52,924 nucleotides of DNA from Sulfolobales archaeon (GCA_038897115.1 JAWAXC010000006.1:1-52924), one strand, 5' to 3'; shown: positions 25,835 to 34,824, counted from the first letter of the stretch. Notes: generated by a model from the sequence alone, not told the origin. Translations and numbers: made by a program.

Positions 25835-27106
25835 ATGAAGAAGATGAATCAGAAGATACATATTCTAGGTGCAGGAAAAGAAGTTGGTAGAGCTGCTATA
25901 GCCATAGAAAAGGCGGGTAGATATATACTTCTAGACTATGGGGTAACTTTTGATGAAAGAGATATACCTATGCTACCACTCACAATACCCCCATCTAGTG
26001 TTGATGGAGTGGTGATAACACATGCCCACCTAGATCATGTTGGAGCAGCTCCCCTACTATATATCTCAGCCAAGCCTAGATCCTATATGACGCCAATTAC
26101 AAGGGATATATCAAGGCTTATGCTATATGACTTCCTGAAACTATCATCATATTACCTACCTTTCGAAGCCAATGAGGTTGAAAAGTTTATGGAGAGCGCT
26201 ATATCGGTAAAATATAAAGATGAGATCGATGTAGGGGGTTTCAAAGCAGTCTTTAGAGATGCAGGCCATATACCGGGGTCAACGTCTGTTCTCCTAGACA
26301 CAGGAAGCAAGAGGATCCTCTATACAGGTGATGTGAACACCATAGAAACAAGGCTAGTAGGCCCTGCAGATCTTGCTGGTCTTGATGCTGAGGTTTTGAT
26401 AATAGAGGCAACATATGGGGATACAGATCATGCTGAGAGGAGTGTTGTAGAAGCTAGATTTATCGAATCCATTAAGGAGGTGGTTGAAGATGGAGGCACG
26501 GTTTTGGTCCCAGCATTTAGCCTCAGCAGATCCCAGGAGATTTTATCATTGCTAGCCGAGAAGCTTGATAGCGTTATGGTTAGCTATGATGGGATGATAA
26601 GGCCTATTACCGATATTATGTTGAGATATATAAACTATATAAGGAAGCCAGAATTGCTCAAAAAAGCCAACGATATATTTGTCCAGGTTGATGGGTGGAG
26701 TATGCGTAGAAAGATATGGAGAGAACCAGGAGTTATAGTAGCTAGTGCTGGCATGCTTAAGGGGGGCCCTGCCCTTTACTATCTAAAGAGGCTTGCAGGG
26801 GATAAGAAGTCAGCTATATTCTTAGTAAGCTATCAGGGTAAGAACACCCCTGGCAGAATGATCCTTGAAAAGGGGGTTTTCATGGAAAACGGCCCTAGGG
26901 TGGTAGCTAGGGTTGAGTGGTTCGACTTCTCAGCACATGCAGGGAGATCTGGCCTCCTATCTATTGTAAAGGGTATAAAAAGTCTTGAAAAGGTCATAGT
27001 GATCCACACGGATCCAGATGTTGGCTCTTCATTCGCTAATAGGGTAAAAGAGGAGCTCGGGGTGGAGGTTATCCTCCCAGGAATAGGAGATGTGATTGAA
27101 ATATAG
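25835..27106 (+). CDS. Beta-CASP ribonuclease, archaeal CPSF-like (no KH domains)
   Basis: A zinc ribonuclease of the CPSF73/RNase J group, likely aCPSF2. Metallo-beta-lactamase motifs: THAHLDHVG, a GHIPGS histidine, YTGDVN and the beta-CASP motifs FSLSRSQEI, HAGRSG and a final IHTDP. At 423 residues it lacks the N-terminal KH domains of aCPSF1. ATG 25835 and ATG 25844 are both possible starts. Transcribed alone, divergent from nac and convergent with the MTA phosphorylase gene. Confidence 0.88.
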   Translation: MKKMNQKIHILGAGKEVGRAAIAIEKAGRYILLDYGVTFDERDIPMLPLTIPPSSVDGVVITHAHLDHVGAAPLLYISAKPRSYMTPITRDISRLMLYDFLKLSSYYLPFEANEVEKFMESAISVKYKDEIDVGGFKAVFRDAGHIPGSTSVLLDTGSKRILYTGDVNTIETRLVGPADLAGLDAEVLIIEATYGDTDHAERSVVEARFIESIKEVVEDGGTVLVPAFSLSRSQEILSLLAEKLDSVMVSYDGMIRPITDIMLRYINYIRKPELLKKANDIFVQVDGWSMRRKIWREPGVIVASAGMLKGGPALYYLKRLAGDKKSAIFLVSYQGKNTPGRMILEKGVFMENGPRVVARVEWFDFSAHAGRSGLLSIVKGIKSLEKVIVIHTDPDVGSSFANRVKEELGVEVILPGIGDVIEI

Positions 27107-27129
27107 CTCTGCTAATATAGATCCCCTAG

Positions 27130-27888
27130 CTATCCCTTAAACTCGACTAGTATATCGGCAATTGCTCTGCCAACCTCTATAAACCTCTCCCTAAGCACAT
27201 CTAGCGAGGAGAGCACAGATACACCTTTAACAAGGTTATCGCTAACCACCAAGACACAGGCAGACCTCATACCCCTTAGCCTGGATATGGTGAAAAGCGT
27301 TGCACATTCCATTTCAACTGAAAGCACGTTTCTAGAAGCCCATTTAGAGACAAACTCAGGATTCTCAGCATAGAATGCATCAGAGCTATATACTGCACCT
27401 ATATATACGCGATAACCTCTACTATTTAATAATCTTTTATATATTAAATATGTTAGCTCTATATCGGGTGAAGCTGGGTAGAAACTATCATTACCTATAT
27501 ACATACCCATCGCACCTCCTATAGGATATGCAGCTCCATCGGCAACAACCACATCCCCTATATCTATATGTGACACCAACGCACCCGTGCTTCCCAATCT
27601 CACAATATATTTTGCTCCAAGCATATGTAGCTCTTCAAAGACTATTGCAGCCGAAGGACCTCCCACACCATGCGTTGCTATAGTGAGGGGCTCCCCCATA
27701 TAGAGCCCTGTATATATTAAGAAACCTCTATACTCATTCACAAGCCTTGGCTTTTCAAGTATTGTTGATGATAATACCCTAGCCCTATTAGGATCACCAA
27801 CAGCTATAACCCTAGGCGATATATCCTCTCTACTAGCTAGAATATGTAGGGGCTTCCTCTCACCCCCCATCGCTTCTCCCAACATCAT
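27130..27888 (-). CDS. 5-prime-methylthioadenosine/purine nucleoside phosphorylase
   Basis: Phosphorolysis of purine nucleosides, including methylthioadenosine from polyamine synthesis. It matches the crenarchaeal hexameric MTA phosphorylase closely: HILASREDISPRVIAVGDPNRA-like start, THGVGGPSAAIVFEEL, RLGSTGALV, SSDAFYAENPEFV, SVEMECATLFT and VVSDNL. The VEMECATL segment carries the ribose-binding Glu. Length 252 is slightly above the roughly 236 of relatives, the excess being at the N-terminus (MMLGEAMGGERK), so a later start such as the second ATG is possible. Confidence 0.92.
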   Translation of the reverse strand: MMLGEAMGGERKPLHILASREDISPRVIAVGDPNRARVLSSTILEKPRLVNEYRGFLIYTGLYMGEPLTIATHGVGGPSAAIVFEELHMLGAKYIVRLGSTGALVSHIDIGDVVVADGAAYPIGGAMGMYIGNDSFYPASPDIELTYLIYKRLLNSRGYRVYIGAVYSSDAFYAENPEFVSKWASRNVLSVEMECATLFTISRLRGMRSACVLVVSDNLVKGVSVLSSLDVLRERFIEVGRAIADILVEFKG

Positions 27889-27950
27889 GTTATATAGGCT
27901 CTAATAAGGTAGTGGTGCTTCACTAGACAATATCTTATGCTAATATATTG

Positions 27951-27985
27951 CCTCTAAGATCTAAAAATATTTAGAGGAAGGAGGG
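27951..27985 (+). promoter_or_regulatory. Leader hairpin next to the nre ribosome-binding site
   Basis: CCTCTAA (27951-27957) is the reverse complement of TTAGAGG (27971-27977), with 13 AT-rich bases between; the strong Shine-Dalgarno GGAAGGAGGG begins inside the second arm, just before GTG 27990. The hairpin could influence translation. Confidence 0.35.
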
Positions 27986-27989
27986 TAGA

Positions 27990-29237
27990 GTGGGATATCT
28001 CCTAGGAGGTTTTGGAAAGGAGATCTCTTCATCTCTATGTGTAAGATGTAAAGGCTATAAGATGCTCTGCGGACTACCAAGATGCCCCTTAATAGTGAGG
28101 TTAAGGGCACAGGCAAAGGTATATGTTAAGATTGTTGGAAGAGATGTTGAAGGTTCTACACCTCCAAGTGGTGTTGTTGGTGAGAAGGACTACCCGGTGG
28201 TACCTGTGTTAATAGGTATACCACCTGGTGTTATCGGTGATGAGGCCTCTATATATGATTCCCCTGAAAAATGGTGGGGTGTCAAGTCTCTGGAAGATAT
28301 AATAGAGCTTAGATCAAGTGTTGTAGCAGCATTAATAAAAGCTGATGTTAGGAATTACCAGAGGTTAATAGATCTTGAGATACCCTTTGCAATGGTATCG
28401 TCAAAACCAGTTGATACAGAGGCTAGCCTTGCTAGAGCTCCCACCCCTGTAAAGACACTAGATCCTATAATAACACCCCACGGCCTCTTAGCAGTAGCTG
28501 ATAGGGTTAGGGTAAACAGTAACCCCAGCATACCTAGAAGTGTTGAGAAGATCTATGGTGATGAGTTGAGAGCATCAGAAGCTATATGGGAGTTATATAT
28601 GGGGGGTGTCTCAATATATACAATACAGAGAGCTCTATCCTTCGGCCTTCTAGGTCTTCCTAGGAATAGAAGGCTTGTCCCCACTAGATGGGCTATAACA
28701 GCTGTTGATAGTGTTATATCATCTAAGCTTCTGAGATCTATTAGGACATATAGCTCTGTAAACGATATAGAGCTATACCGAGGAGAATATCTAGGAAACA
28801 GGTTTTGGGTTATAATACAGCCAGGTCCATATAGCTTTGAGTGGATAGAGATCTGGCATCCTAACACGATATTTACAGAGGGGGGAAGAGAACCGATTGT
28901 TATAAGAAATAGAGAGGGTTTCAGTGGAGAGCCTCTCTTCATGGATGGAGGATACCACGCAGCTAGGTTAGCTGTTCTAGAACATCTTTATAGAAGAGGT
29001 AGGAGGGCATCGATAATTGTTGTAAGGGAGATCACACCAAGATACTATGCCAGCGTGGGTAACTGGCACATAAGGGAGACGGTTAGAAGGATTCTGGAAA
29101 AATCTCCGGAGAAGGTATCCACAATATCAGAGGCTATATCTACTGTAGAGAGTGAACTGCTAGCAAATATGATCAGGCTGGGAGATAAGGCTCGTGGAAG
29201 GCAGCAGACCCTTGATAGATACCTCGGGCCGAAATGA
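27990..29237 (+). CDS. nre: Nre-family DNA repair protein with C-terminal PIP box
   Basis: Archaeal NreA/NreB protein, shown in other archaea to take part in DNA damage response. The N-terminal cysteine cluster (CVRCKGYKMLCGLPRCPL) is the family zinc-binding motif, and the long core has YPVVPVLIGIPPGV, DSPEKWWG and LGLPRNRRLVPTRWAITAVD. The last residues, QQTLDRYLGPK, form a PIP-like motif for binding the PCNA clamp. At 415 residues it is the usual length. GTG 27990 is preceded by GAGGAAGGAGGG. Confidence 0.9.
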   Translation: MGYLLGGFGKEISSSLCVRCKGYKMLCGLPRCPLIVRLRAQAKVYVKIVGRDVEGSTPPSGVVGEKDYPVVPVLIGIPPGVIGDEASIYDSPEKWWGVKSLEDIIELRSSVVAALIKADVRNYQRLIDLEIPFAMVSSKPVDTEASLARAPTPVKTLDPIITPHGLLAVADRVRVNSNPSIPRSVEKIYGDELRASEAIWELYMGGVSIYTIQRALSFGLLGLPRNRRLVPTRWAITAVDSVISSKLLRSIRTYSSVNDIELYRGEYLGNRFWVIIQPGPYSFEWIEIWHPNTIFTEGGREPIVIRNREGFSGEPLFMDGGYHAARLAVLEHLYRRGRRASIIVVREITPRYYASVGNWHIRETVRRILEKSPEKVSTISEAISTVESELLANMIRLGDKARGRQQTLDRYLGPK

Positions 29238-29312
29238 TCCTAGTCCATTCTAACTTACTTGTGACAATAGATGTATTCCTAGTAATTCCTTTCCTTTGCT
29301 CCAGCTATTTCT

Positions 29313-29609
29313 CTACTCCTCAGGCTGCTCTGGCTCTTCCTCCTTCTCCACTAGATCTAGGAAGATCTCATAGTATTCTTCCTTCTCCTGCTCCAGCTCT
29401 TCAATGCTTCTAGATATACCTCTAGCCTCGCTAATCTTAGATGTTGTTTTAACCCTTAAGCTTCTATCTGTCTCCCTAGATATTGTGTATCCCCTTAAAG
29501 CGTCTCCCGACGCCTTTTTCTCATATCCACATTTGCTGCATTTGAGATACACACTCTCCCCTTTCTTAGTTGGCATCATAACTCCTCCGCATTTGGGGCA
29601 AAATTCCAT
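29313..29609 (-). CDS. TFS/RpoM-like protein with only the N-terminal zinc ribbon
   Basis: The start [15 protein letters not shown]...CSKCGYEK is the N-terminal zinc ribbon of archaeal TFS and Rpb9/RpoM. TFS, a transcript-cleavage factor, also needs a C-terminal ribbon with an acidic hairpin; here the remainder is a charged, probably helical tail ([19 protein letters not shown], then EEEPEQPEE) with no further cysteines. It is therefore not a standard cleavage factor. It might be a polymerase-binding paralogue. Downstream of the radical SAM gene on the same strand, 80 bases away; the ATG at 29609 is the only good start. Confidence 0.75.
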   Translation of the reverse strand: MEFCPKCGGVMMPTKKGESVYLKCSKCGYEKKASGDALRGYTISRETDRSLRVKTTSKISEARGISRSIEELEQEKEEYYEIFLDLVEKEEEPEQPEE

Positions 29610-29689
29610 CTCGAGATATCACCTCCAAGCTAGAAAAATATAGCGCTAAGGGGCAATATATATTTAACTAGCTTTGGCCTTGCCAGGCT

Positions 29690-31288
29690 TTATCTTCCTA
29701 TTAGTTGGCTTATTATAGCCTTCTCAGCTTTTTCTTTCGCTCTATCTATTGATAACACGATCTCGTTATATGTCTCTATCTCCTCCTCTATCTTTGAAGC
29801 CTTCCACCTAGCGTATTCTATAAATGCTTTTAGAAGGAGCCTGACTAAGGTGTATTTAGGCCCTTTTATATAGAACTTGGATATTATATCCTCGCCCCAG
29901 TATATCGAGTGCCAGAGAGCTTTTCTCATCGCCTCTATATGGGCTCTGGTTAGCTTAAGTCCTTTGATCCCTGACTTTTTATCTACTTTAAGAGCCCCCA
30001 TAGGCACAAAGATCATTGGCACAACGATGCTCCTATACTTCCTAATTCTATCTAGAAGCTCGACGGTTTTCCACACATCATCCTCCTCCTCGCCTGGAAG
30101 TCCAAGTATGAATGTTGCTGCTGGTATAATTCTATGTTCATGCATTATGGCGAAGGCCTCCTCAGCGATCTCTGGGTATTCCTCGACTTTGAAGGGCGCT
30201 GCCTTAGCAGGCATTATTATCTTAGCGAGCCTAGGGGATCCTGTTTCAAGGCCCACCTCAACCCCTATATAATCCTGCTCACCTTTGGAAAACACTATAT
30301 CCATTAGCTTGCTTATTAGCTTATATCTCCTCTGAGCAACAACGATAGCTGCTAGGGAGGCGTGGCTCCAAGCTATTGTCTTATAGTGTTTAAGCGCTAG
30401 CTCGTGGAGCTTGATCAAGGGCTCTGGCTCTGGTATCACTCCTTGTGATCCATAGAGGAGAACATCGTCGCTGTGAAGTATTCCATGAACTATTCCATGC
30501 CTCACATTAACGAGGATCTCCCTCTCTATCTTCTCTAATGGGTAATGCCTAAGGGTTTTAAGAGTAACTGAACAGAAACTACAGCCTCTAGGACATCCCC
30601 TCATTATCTCGACGAGCCCGTTAACACTAGGATTCTTTATCTCTGGGATTTCCTCAACATCTGGAGCCATATTAGCTCCAACGAATATATAGTTAGGAAC
30701 CTCCCTACCCTCCAATAGATCTTTTACGAGGGGGACTATAACCTTCTCAGCCTCCCCATCTAGGACAACATCAACCCCAAACCCCTTCCATAGATCGGGC
30801 TCCCAGAACCACTGCCACGCCGCTGGCCCACCAGCAACTATTTTAAGACCCTTCTTCTTAGCCCTCTTTATAGAGGGCCTGCTCATCAGCTTTATAAAGC
30901 TTCTCCTGTTAACAGGTTCCTTACCTGTTATAAGCCACCACTCAGAGCTAGGTGGGCCGAATGCGAAGTAATCGTGATGCCCCACCATTAGGATCTTTGC
31001 GCTCTCTACATAGCGATCTATATAGTCGGGGTCTATCACAGCAGCGTTAAAACCGCTCTCAAGAAGCTTGGCCTCAACCTTTCTAAGGCCATAGGGAGCT
31101 ACGAGGGGCCTCCCATATCTATCAACTCTAGGTTTAGGGCAGCAGAGATACATCCATAGAAACTCGGGAAGCCCTACACTTGGGCTTGTAGCCATGAATC
31201 CTATGAACTCCTTACCATGGTGATCTGTCATCATAGTCCTATCTGTAGTTATTATTATATCAAAACGATTGCTTCCCATACCGCTCAT
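29690..31288 (-). CDS. Radical SAM protein with B12-binding-like N-terminus
   Basis: The radical SAM cluster motif is CPRGCSFCSV (CxxxCxxC, around residue 235). Upstream lies an alpha/beta region resembling the cobalamin-binding domain of the UPF0313/YgiQ type (AKLLESGFNAAVIDPDYID, KIVAGGPAAWQWFW), and downstream the TIM-barrel markers GVEVGLETGSPR and TFILGLPGEEEDD. The C-terminal part is helical and lysine-rich. The product is unknown. It is divergent from the sugar nucleotidyltransferase gene; a perfect palindrome lies in the gap just upstream of its TATA box (minus strand, about 31324-31333). Confidence 0.8.
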   Translation of the reverse strand: MSGMGSNRFDIIITTDRTMMTDHHGKEFIGFMATSPSVGLPEFLWMYLCCPKPRVDRYGRPLVAPYGLRKVEAKLLESGFNAAVIDPDYIDRYVESAKILMVGHHDYFAFGPPSSEWWLITGKEPVNRRSFIKLMSRPSIKRAKKKGLKIVAGGPAAWQWFWEPDLWKGFGVDVVLDGEAEKVIVPLVKDLLEGREVPNYIFVGANMAPDVEEIPEIKNPSVNGLVEIMRGCPRGCSFCSVTLKTLRHYPLEKIEREILVNVRHGIVHGILHSDDVLLYGSQGVIPEPEPLIKLHELALKHYKTIAWSHASLAAIVVAQRRYKLISKLMDIVFSKGEQDYIGVEVGLETGSPRLAKIIMPAKAAPFKVEEYPEIAEEAFAIMHEHRIIPAATFILGLPGEEEDDVWKTVELLDRIRKYRSIVVPMIFVPMGALKVDKKSGIKGLKLTRAHIEAMRKALWHSIYWGEDIISKFYIKGPKYTLVRLLLKAFIEYARWKASKIEEEIETYNEIVLSIDRAKEKAEKAIISQLIGR

Positions 31289-31343
31289 TAAATCACCTTC
31301 TTTCCTAAATATTCCGCAATATCCCTTATAAAGATTTAAATTC

Positions 31344-31362
31344 GTGATAACGGGGTTATCAC
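31344..31362. promoter_or_regulatory. Perfect 19-bp palindrome in a divergent promoter region
   Basis: GTGATAAC (31344-31351) and GTTATCAC (31355-31362) flank GGG. It sits between the divergent radical SAM and sugar nucleotidyltransferase genes, about 12 bases upstream of the former's TATA-like box, as expected for a dimeric regulator's operator. Confidence 0.45.
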
Positions 31363-31472
31363 AGAGGTGTTATTAATTAGGTATTAGAACTTAACGATCT
31401 TCATTAGCATTGAGAGAAGCTTCAGCTATAAAGGAGAAATATTTGTGGTAGGGAACTCATAGGGGGAGATTT

Positions 31473-32180
31473 TTGAAGGCAGCAATACTAGCTGGGGGAT
31501 ATGGTAAGAGGTTAAGACCTCTTACAGATGATAAGCCTAAACCCCTTATCGAGGTGGGTGGAAAGCCCATCATAGTTTGGCAGATCGAGTGGCTTAAAAG
31601 ACATGGTATCAAGGATCTAGTGATTCTAGTTGGGTATAAGAAGAACATGATTATAGATGAGCTGGGATCAGGAAGCAGATATGGGGTTAGAATTTCATAT
31701 GTAGTTGAAGAGGATCCCCTAGGAACCGGTGGGGCTCTAAAGAATGCTGAGCATATATTGAGTAGGGAGGAGATGTTTCTACTGATAAATGGAGATATAA
31801 TAACCACATTGAATCCTCTCGAGTTAGTTGAAATACTGAGGAAAAATCCCGTAGCTGTTGCATCAATAGCGGTGGTTCCCTTAAGAAGCCCCTATGGAGT
31901 TGTTAGGGTCAACGATAGTGGGAATGTGACTAGCTTTATAGAGAAGCCGATAATCCCAGATTATATGATCAATGCTGGTGTATATGCTATGAAGCCCACT
32001 ATATTTGACTACCTACCAGAGAGGGGCGATATAGAGAGAACATGCTTCCCTAGACTAGCATCTGAAGGGAAGCTCCTGGCAAAGATATATGGGGAAGATG
32101 TTTATTGGAGATCGATAGATACTGTAAAGGATATAGAGGAGGTGGGGAACGACATATCGGGAGGTAAGCTAGTCCTCTAG
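31473..32180 (+). CDS. NDP-sugar pyrophosphorylase (nucleotidyltransferase)
   Basis: Transfers a nucleotide to a sugar 1-phosphate. The signature AAILAGGYGKRLRPLTDDKPKPLIEVGGKPI is the classical one (here read in parts: LAGGYGKRLRPLT and KPKPLIEVGGKP), followed by DEPLGTGGAL-like EEDPLGTGGALKNAE and INGDII for metal binding. At 235 residues it consists of the catalytic domain only, without a left-handed helix domain. Mannose- or glucose-1-phosphate are likely substrates. TTG 31473 has GGGGGAG six bases upstream. The PRPP synthetase gene follows directly. Confidence 0.88.
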   Translation: MKAAILAGGYGKRLRPLTDDKPKPLIEVGGKPIIVWQIEWLKRHGIKDLVILVGYKKNMIIDELGSGSRYGVRISYVVEEDPLGTGGALKNAEHILSREEMFLLINGDIITTLNPLELVEILRKNPVAVASIAVVPLRSPYGVVRVNDSGNVTSFIEKPIIPDYMINAGVYAMKPTIFDYLPERGDIERTCFPRLASEGKLLAKIYGEDVYWRSIDTVKDIEEVGNDISGGKLVL

Positions 32181-32192
32181 GTGGCTCTAGCT

Positions 32193-33134
32193 ATGTATAG
32201 TGTAATCCCGCTAAGTGGGGATCCAGGTATTGGGGAGAGGGTAGCATCACTTCTAGGTGGAGAGGTTGTAAAAGCATTTACAAAGGAACATCCTGATGGC
32301 GAGCTATATCTAAGGCTAGAGGGGAGGGTGGGGGGTAAGAGGGTTCTAATAACCCAGTCTATGTACCCCATGCAGGATAGAAAATTCATCGAGCTACTAT
32401 TAGCGATAGATGCTGCAATCAGAGGTGGAGCCTCCGAGGTGGATCTCTTAATAAGCTATCTAGCATATGCTAGACAGGATAAGGTCTTCTTAGAAGGAGA
32501 GCCTGTATCGATAAATGTGATTCTGAGGAGCATAAAAGATCTAGGTGTGAACAGGGTTTTTGTCGTAGAGCCCCACTCAGATATACCAAAGAGAATCTAT
32601 GGGGAAGGATTCATCGAGATAGATGGTATCACACCCCTTGCCTCGCAGTTTAAAGATGAAGAGGAGCTCGTAGTATTTTCACCAGATATAGGTGGTGTTG
32701 AAAGAGCTAAGAGATTAGCATCGAAACTATCAAATGTATATGGTGTATACTATATTGAGAAGCAGAGAGATCGATATACAGGTGAGGTTAGATCCTTTAT
32801 TAAGGAGGAAATAAACCTTAGAGGAAAAAAAGCATTAATAGTAGACGATATAATAAGCACTGGAGGAACCATAGCTAATGCTGCTAAATTAATACTCGAG
32901 AGGGGAGCTTCTAAGGTATATGTTGCATGTGTCCACCCAATATTCGTTAAAGGTTCCGTTGAAAGGATAAGGGATGCTGGTGTTAGCAGAATCGTCTGTG
33001 GAAAAACTGTTAAACACTATGTTGAAGGAGTAGAATATATAGACCTATATATGCATATATATACAAAAATCACAGAGATCCTATCTCTAAACATAGGGTA
33101 TCACACAGACTCTAAGGGTTCCAGTGTCGTTTGA
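32193..33134 (+). CDS. prs: Ribose-phosphate pyrophosphokinase (PRPP synthetase)
   Basis: Makes PRPP from ribose 5-phosphate and ATP, feeding nucleotide, histidine and tryptophan synthesis. Family markers: HPDGELYLRL, the flexible-loop YARQDKVFLEGEPVS, VVEPHSD and the PRPP-binding loop ALIVDDIISTGGTI. Length is about 313 residues. GTG 32181 starts at once after the preceding stop, but ATG 32193 has GGTGG eight bases upstream and gives a more usual N-terminus (MYSVIPLSGD). Co-transcribed with the sugar nucleotidyltransferase. Confidence 0.94.
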   Translation: MYSVIPLSGDPGIGERVASLLGGEVVKAFTKEHPDGELYLRLEGRVGGKRVLITQSMYPMQDRKFIELLLAIDAAIRGGASEVDLLISYLAYARQDKVFLEGEPVSINVILRSIKDLGVNRVFVVEPHSDIPKRIYGEGFIEIDGITPLASQFKDEEELVVFSPDIGGVERAKRLASKLSNVYGVYYIEKQRDRYTGEVRSFIKEEINLRGKKALIVDDIISTGGTIANAAKLILERGASKVYVACVHPIFVKGSVERIRDAGVSRIVCGKTVKHYVEGVEYIDLYMHIYTKITEILSLNIGYHTDSKGSSVV

Positions 33135-33160
33135 TCTTCTGTTAGTATCTCTAACCTCAG

Positions 33161-33190
33161 CCTTAAAAGGGCAAGGCTTTCAGATGTAAA
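33161..33190 (+). repeat. Dispersed hairpin repeat, copy B
   Basis: Hairpin CCTTAAAAGG (33161-33170) followed by the core GGCTTTCAGATGTAAA (33175-33190). It lies upstream of the radical SAM-like gene and forms an inverted pair with copy C on its other side. Confidence 0.5.
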
Positions 33191-33308
33191 ACGCCTCTCT
33201 AAGGATCCCCACAGACTTTTAATAATAGCTAGCTCTATTTTCTTAGAAGCTAATAGCTGGATATTCAAATGAGGCTTAGATAGATCGTATTATGTGGAGG
33301 GCATAGCT

Positions 33309-34244
33309 ATGAGTAAGGAGAGCTGTATTTTGAGGGAAATCATGGGGGCTTCCCTCTCTTCATTAGAGTATATACCGCTAACCCTTTACAGGCCTTATGG
33401 ATTATCACTCATACTATGGATATGGTCCGGCGATCTAGGGGTGGAGGGATGTAGAGGATGTCCCTGGCCGGAGGCATATGAAGCTAAAGAGTCTCTTGAT
33501 TTAATCGAGATCCAAGCTAGTTCTATTATAGAAAGGGGGAGGAGACTTGATATAGATCTGATCTTTCTTCATGGAGGCGAACCTATGTACAAGCCATGGT
33601 TCCTATGCCTATCTGAAACACTTGCTAAAGAAGGCATTAGCCTAGGCGTTAAGGCTAGGTTTGATATTCTATTAAAATATGGATTTAAAGAAATATTAGA
33701 GGCTAGAGGGCTAAACGCTATATTGATTGAGGTTCCTCAGAATATTCCTGGATCTAGAATAGAATCGGTGTTAACAGAGATCATGAAAAAGGCTCTTAAT
33801 AGAAATATATATATAGAGATTTTAGTAACAGATCTGATCTCTCCTCTAGATAGTGATATGAGAGATCGTATAAAGAATATATTAGAGCAGTATAGGATCG
33901 CCATCGATAATCTAACTCCATCAAGGCCAATTCCTATAGGTATTTATGCAGCACACCTAGAAGAACATGATGTACTATCTATAAGAAAAATCATTAGGGA
34001 GATATGTGTTGGAAAAGCCACATGCTATATAATTGAATCTAATAAAAAGATATATCCAGACTATATCAAGTGTCCTACATGTGGAGTAGAGGTGGCTAGG
34101 AGGAGCGATATACTTGTTATACCTTTAATTACAGATGTAAAGTGTATGTCGTGTGGAAGTCGAATCTTCATGCATAGTCCTCATAGAATTAAGAGGAGAT
34201 TTCCTGTAAATACGCCAATATATCTTTTACCCACTCTTCACTGA
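33309..34244 (+). CDS. Radical SAM-like protein with incomplete cluster motif and zinc ribbon
   Basis: The fold looks like radical SAM: IDLIFLHGGEPMYKPW carries the GGEP SAM-binding motif, and repeated strand-helix units follow (LNAILIEVPQN, NIYIEILVTDLI, PIPIGIYAAHL). The cluster motif should be CxxxCxxC but reads GCRGCPWPEA, with only two cysteines. The C-terminus has a four-cysteine zinc ribbon (CPTCG, CMSCG). So it may bind no [4Fe-4S] cluster of the usual kind. ATG 33309 has GGAGGG seven bases upstream. It is bracketed by inverted repeat copies B and C. Confidence 0.6.
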   Translation: MSKESCILREIMGASLSSLEYIPLTLYRPYGLSLILWIWSGDLGVEGCRGCPWPEAYEAKESLDLIEIQASSIIERGRRLDIDLIFLHGGEPMYKPWFLCLSETLAKEGISLGVKARFDILLKYGFKEILEARGLNAILIEVPQNIPGSRIESVLTEIMKKALNRNIYIEILVTDLISPLDSDMRDRIKNILEQYRIAIDNLTPSRPIPIGIYAAHLEEHDVLSIRKIIREICVGKATCYIIESNKKIYPDYIKCPTCGVEVARRSDILVIPLITDVKCMSCGSRIFMHSPHRIKRRFPVNTPIYLLPTLH

Positions 34245-34257
34245 GATGTGAAGAAGG

Positions 34258-34287
34258 TTTATAGCTGAAAGCCCTACTCTTTAGAGG
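34258..34287 (-). repeat. Dispersed hairpin repeat, copy C
   Basis: On the minus strand a hairpin (CCTCTAAAGAG, 34287-34277) precedes GGCTTTCAGCTATAAA (34273-34258), matching copy A at 15 of 16 core positions. It lies in the convergent gap after the radical SAM-like gene. Confidence 0.5.
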
Positions 34288-34289
34288 AA

Positions 34290-34715
34290 TTAGCTAGACA
34301 TCCAGTTAACATTTTTATATGGTATATTAAGATGTCTAGCCACCTGCTCAACTAATTTACCATATTTCGAGGATCCTTTGCTCAGCCTTAGCTTGAGCTT
34401 CTCATATTTAGCTCTTATCAATATATTACCATTAGCATCATATATAGATATATAGCCTTTAACATGTTTTCTTGGGTTCATTGTGAGATCGATTTGAACA
34501 TATAGCTCATCTCCTTTGGAACCCTCTATTAAAATCTCATAGGCCTCTCCAACAGCGTATAAGGGCTTCACAGGGTTTTTAGATCCTGATGCTGGATATA
34601 TACCTCCAGCTCTTACTATCAACGCTATCCTCCTTCTCTTATGAAGACCCCTTCTACTCTCAGACTTCTCCTCGCAGAGAATGAATATATTGCCTTTCCT
34701 CCCTGGTGTACACAT
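34290..34715 (-). CDS. Conserved-looking protein of unknown function
   Basis: I do not recognise this 141-residue protein. After a basic, cysteine-containing N-terminus (MCTPGRKGNIF, then SRRGLHKRRRIALIV) it looks beta-rich with alternating strands (AYEILIEGSKGDELYVQIDL, KGYISIYDANGNILIRA), and ends in a lysine-rich helix (SSKYGKLVEQVARHLNI). No signal peptide or membrane segment. It is convergent with the radical SAM-like gene. The N-terminal 25 residues look unlike the rest, so translation may begin at a later codon. Confidence 0.55.
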   Translation of the reverse strand: MCTPGRKGNIFILCEEKSESRRGLHKRRRIALIVRAGGIYPASGSKNPVKPLYAVGEAYEILIEGSKGDELYVQIDLTMNPRKHVKGYISIYDANGNILIRAKYEKLKLRLSKGSSKYGKLVEQVARHLNIPYKNVNWMSS

Positions 34716-34824
34716 AAGCTCTATCTACCACTAAGCTCACCGCTTCAAGAGTAATATTTAGCTCATCTAGAAAGTGTCTCCCTTTTTGCATTGTTTTCAA
34801 TAGCTTTTTGATGGCTTTGTTTAT

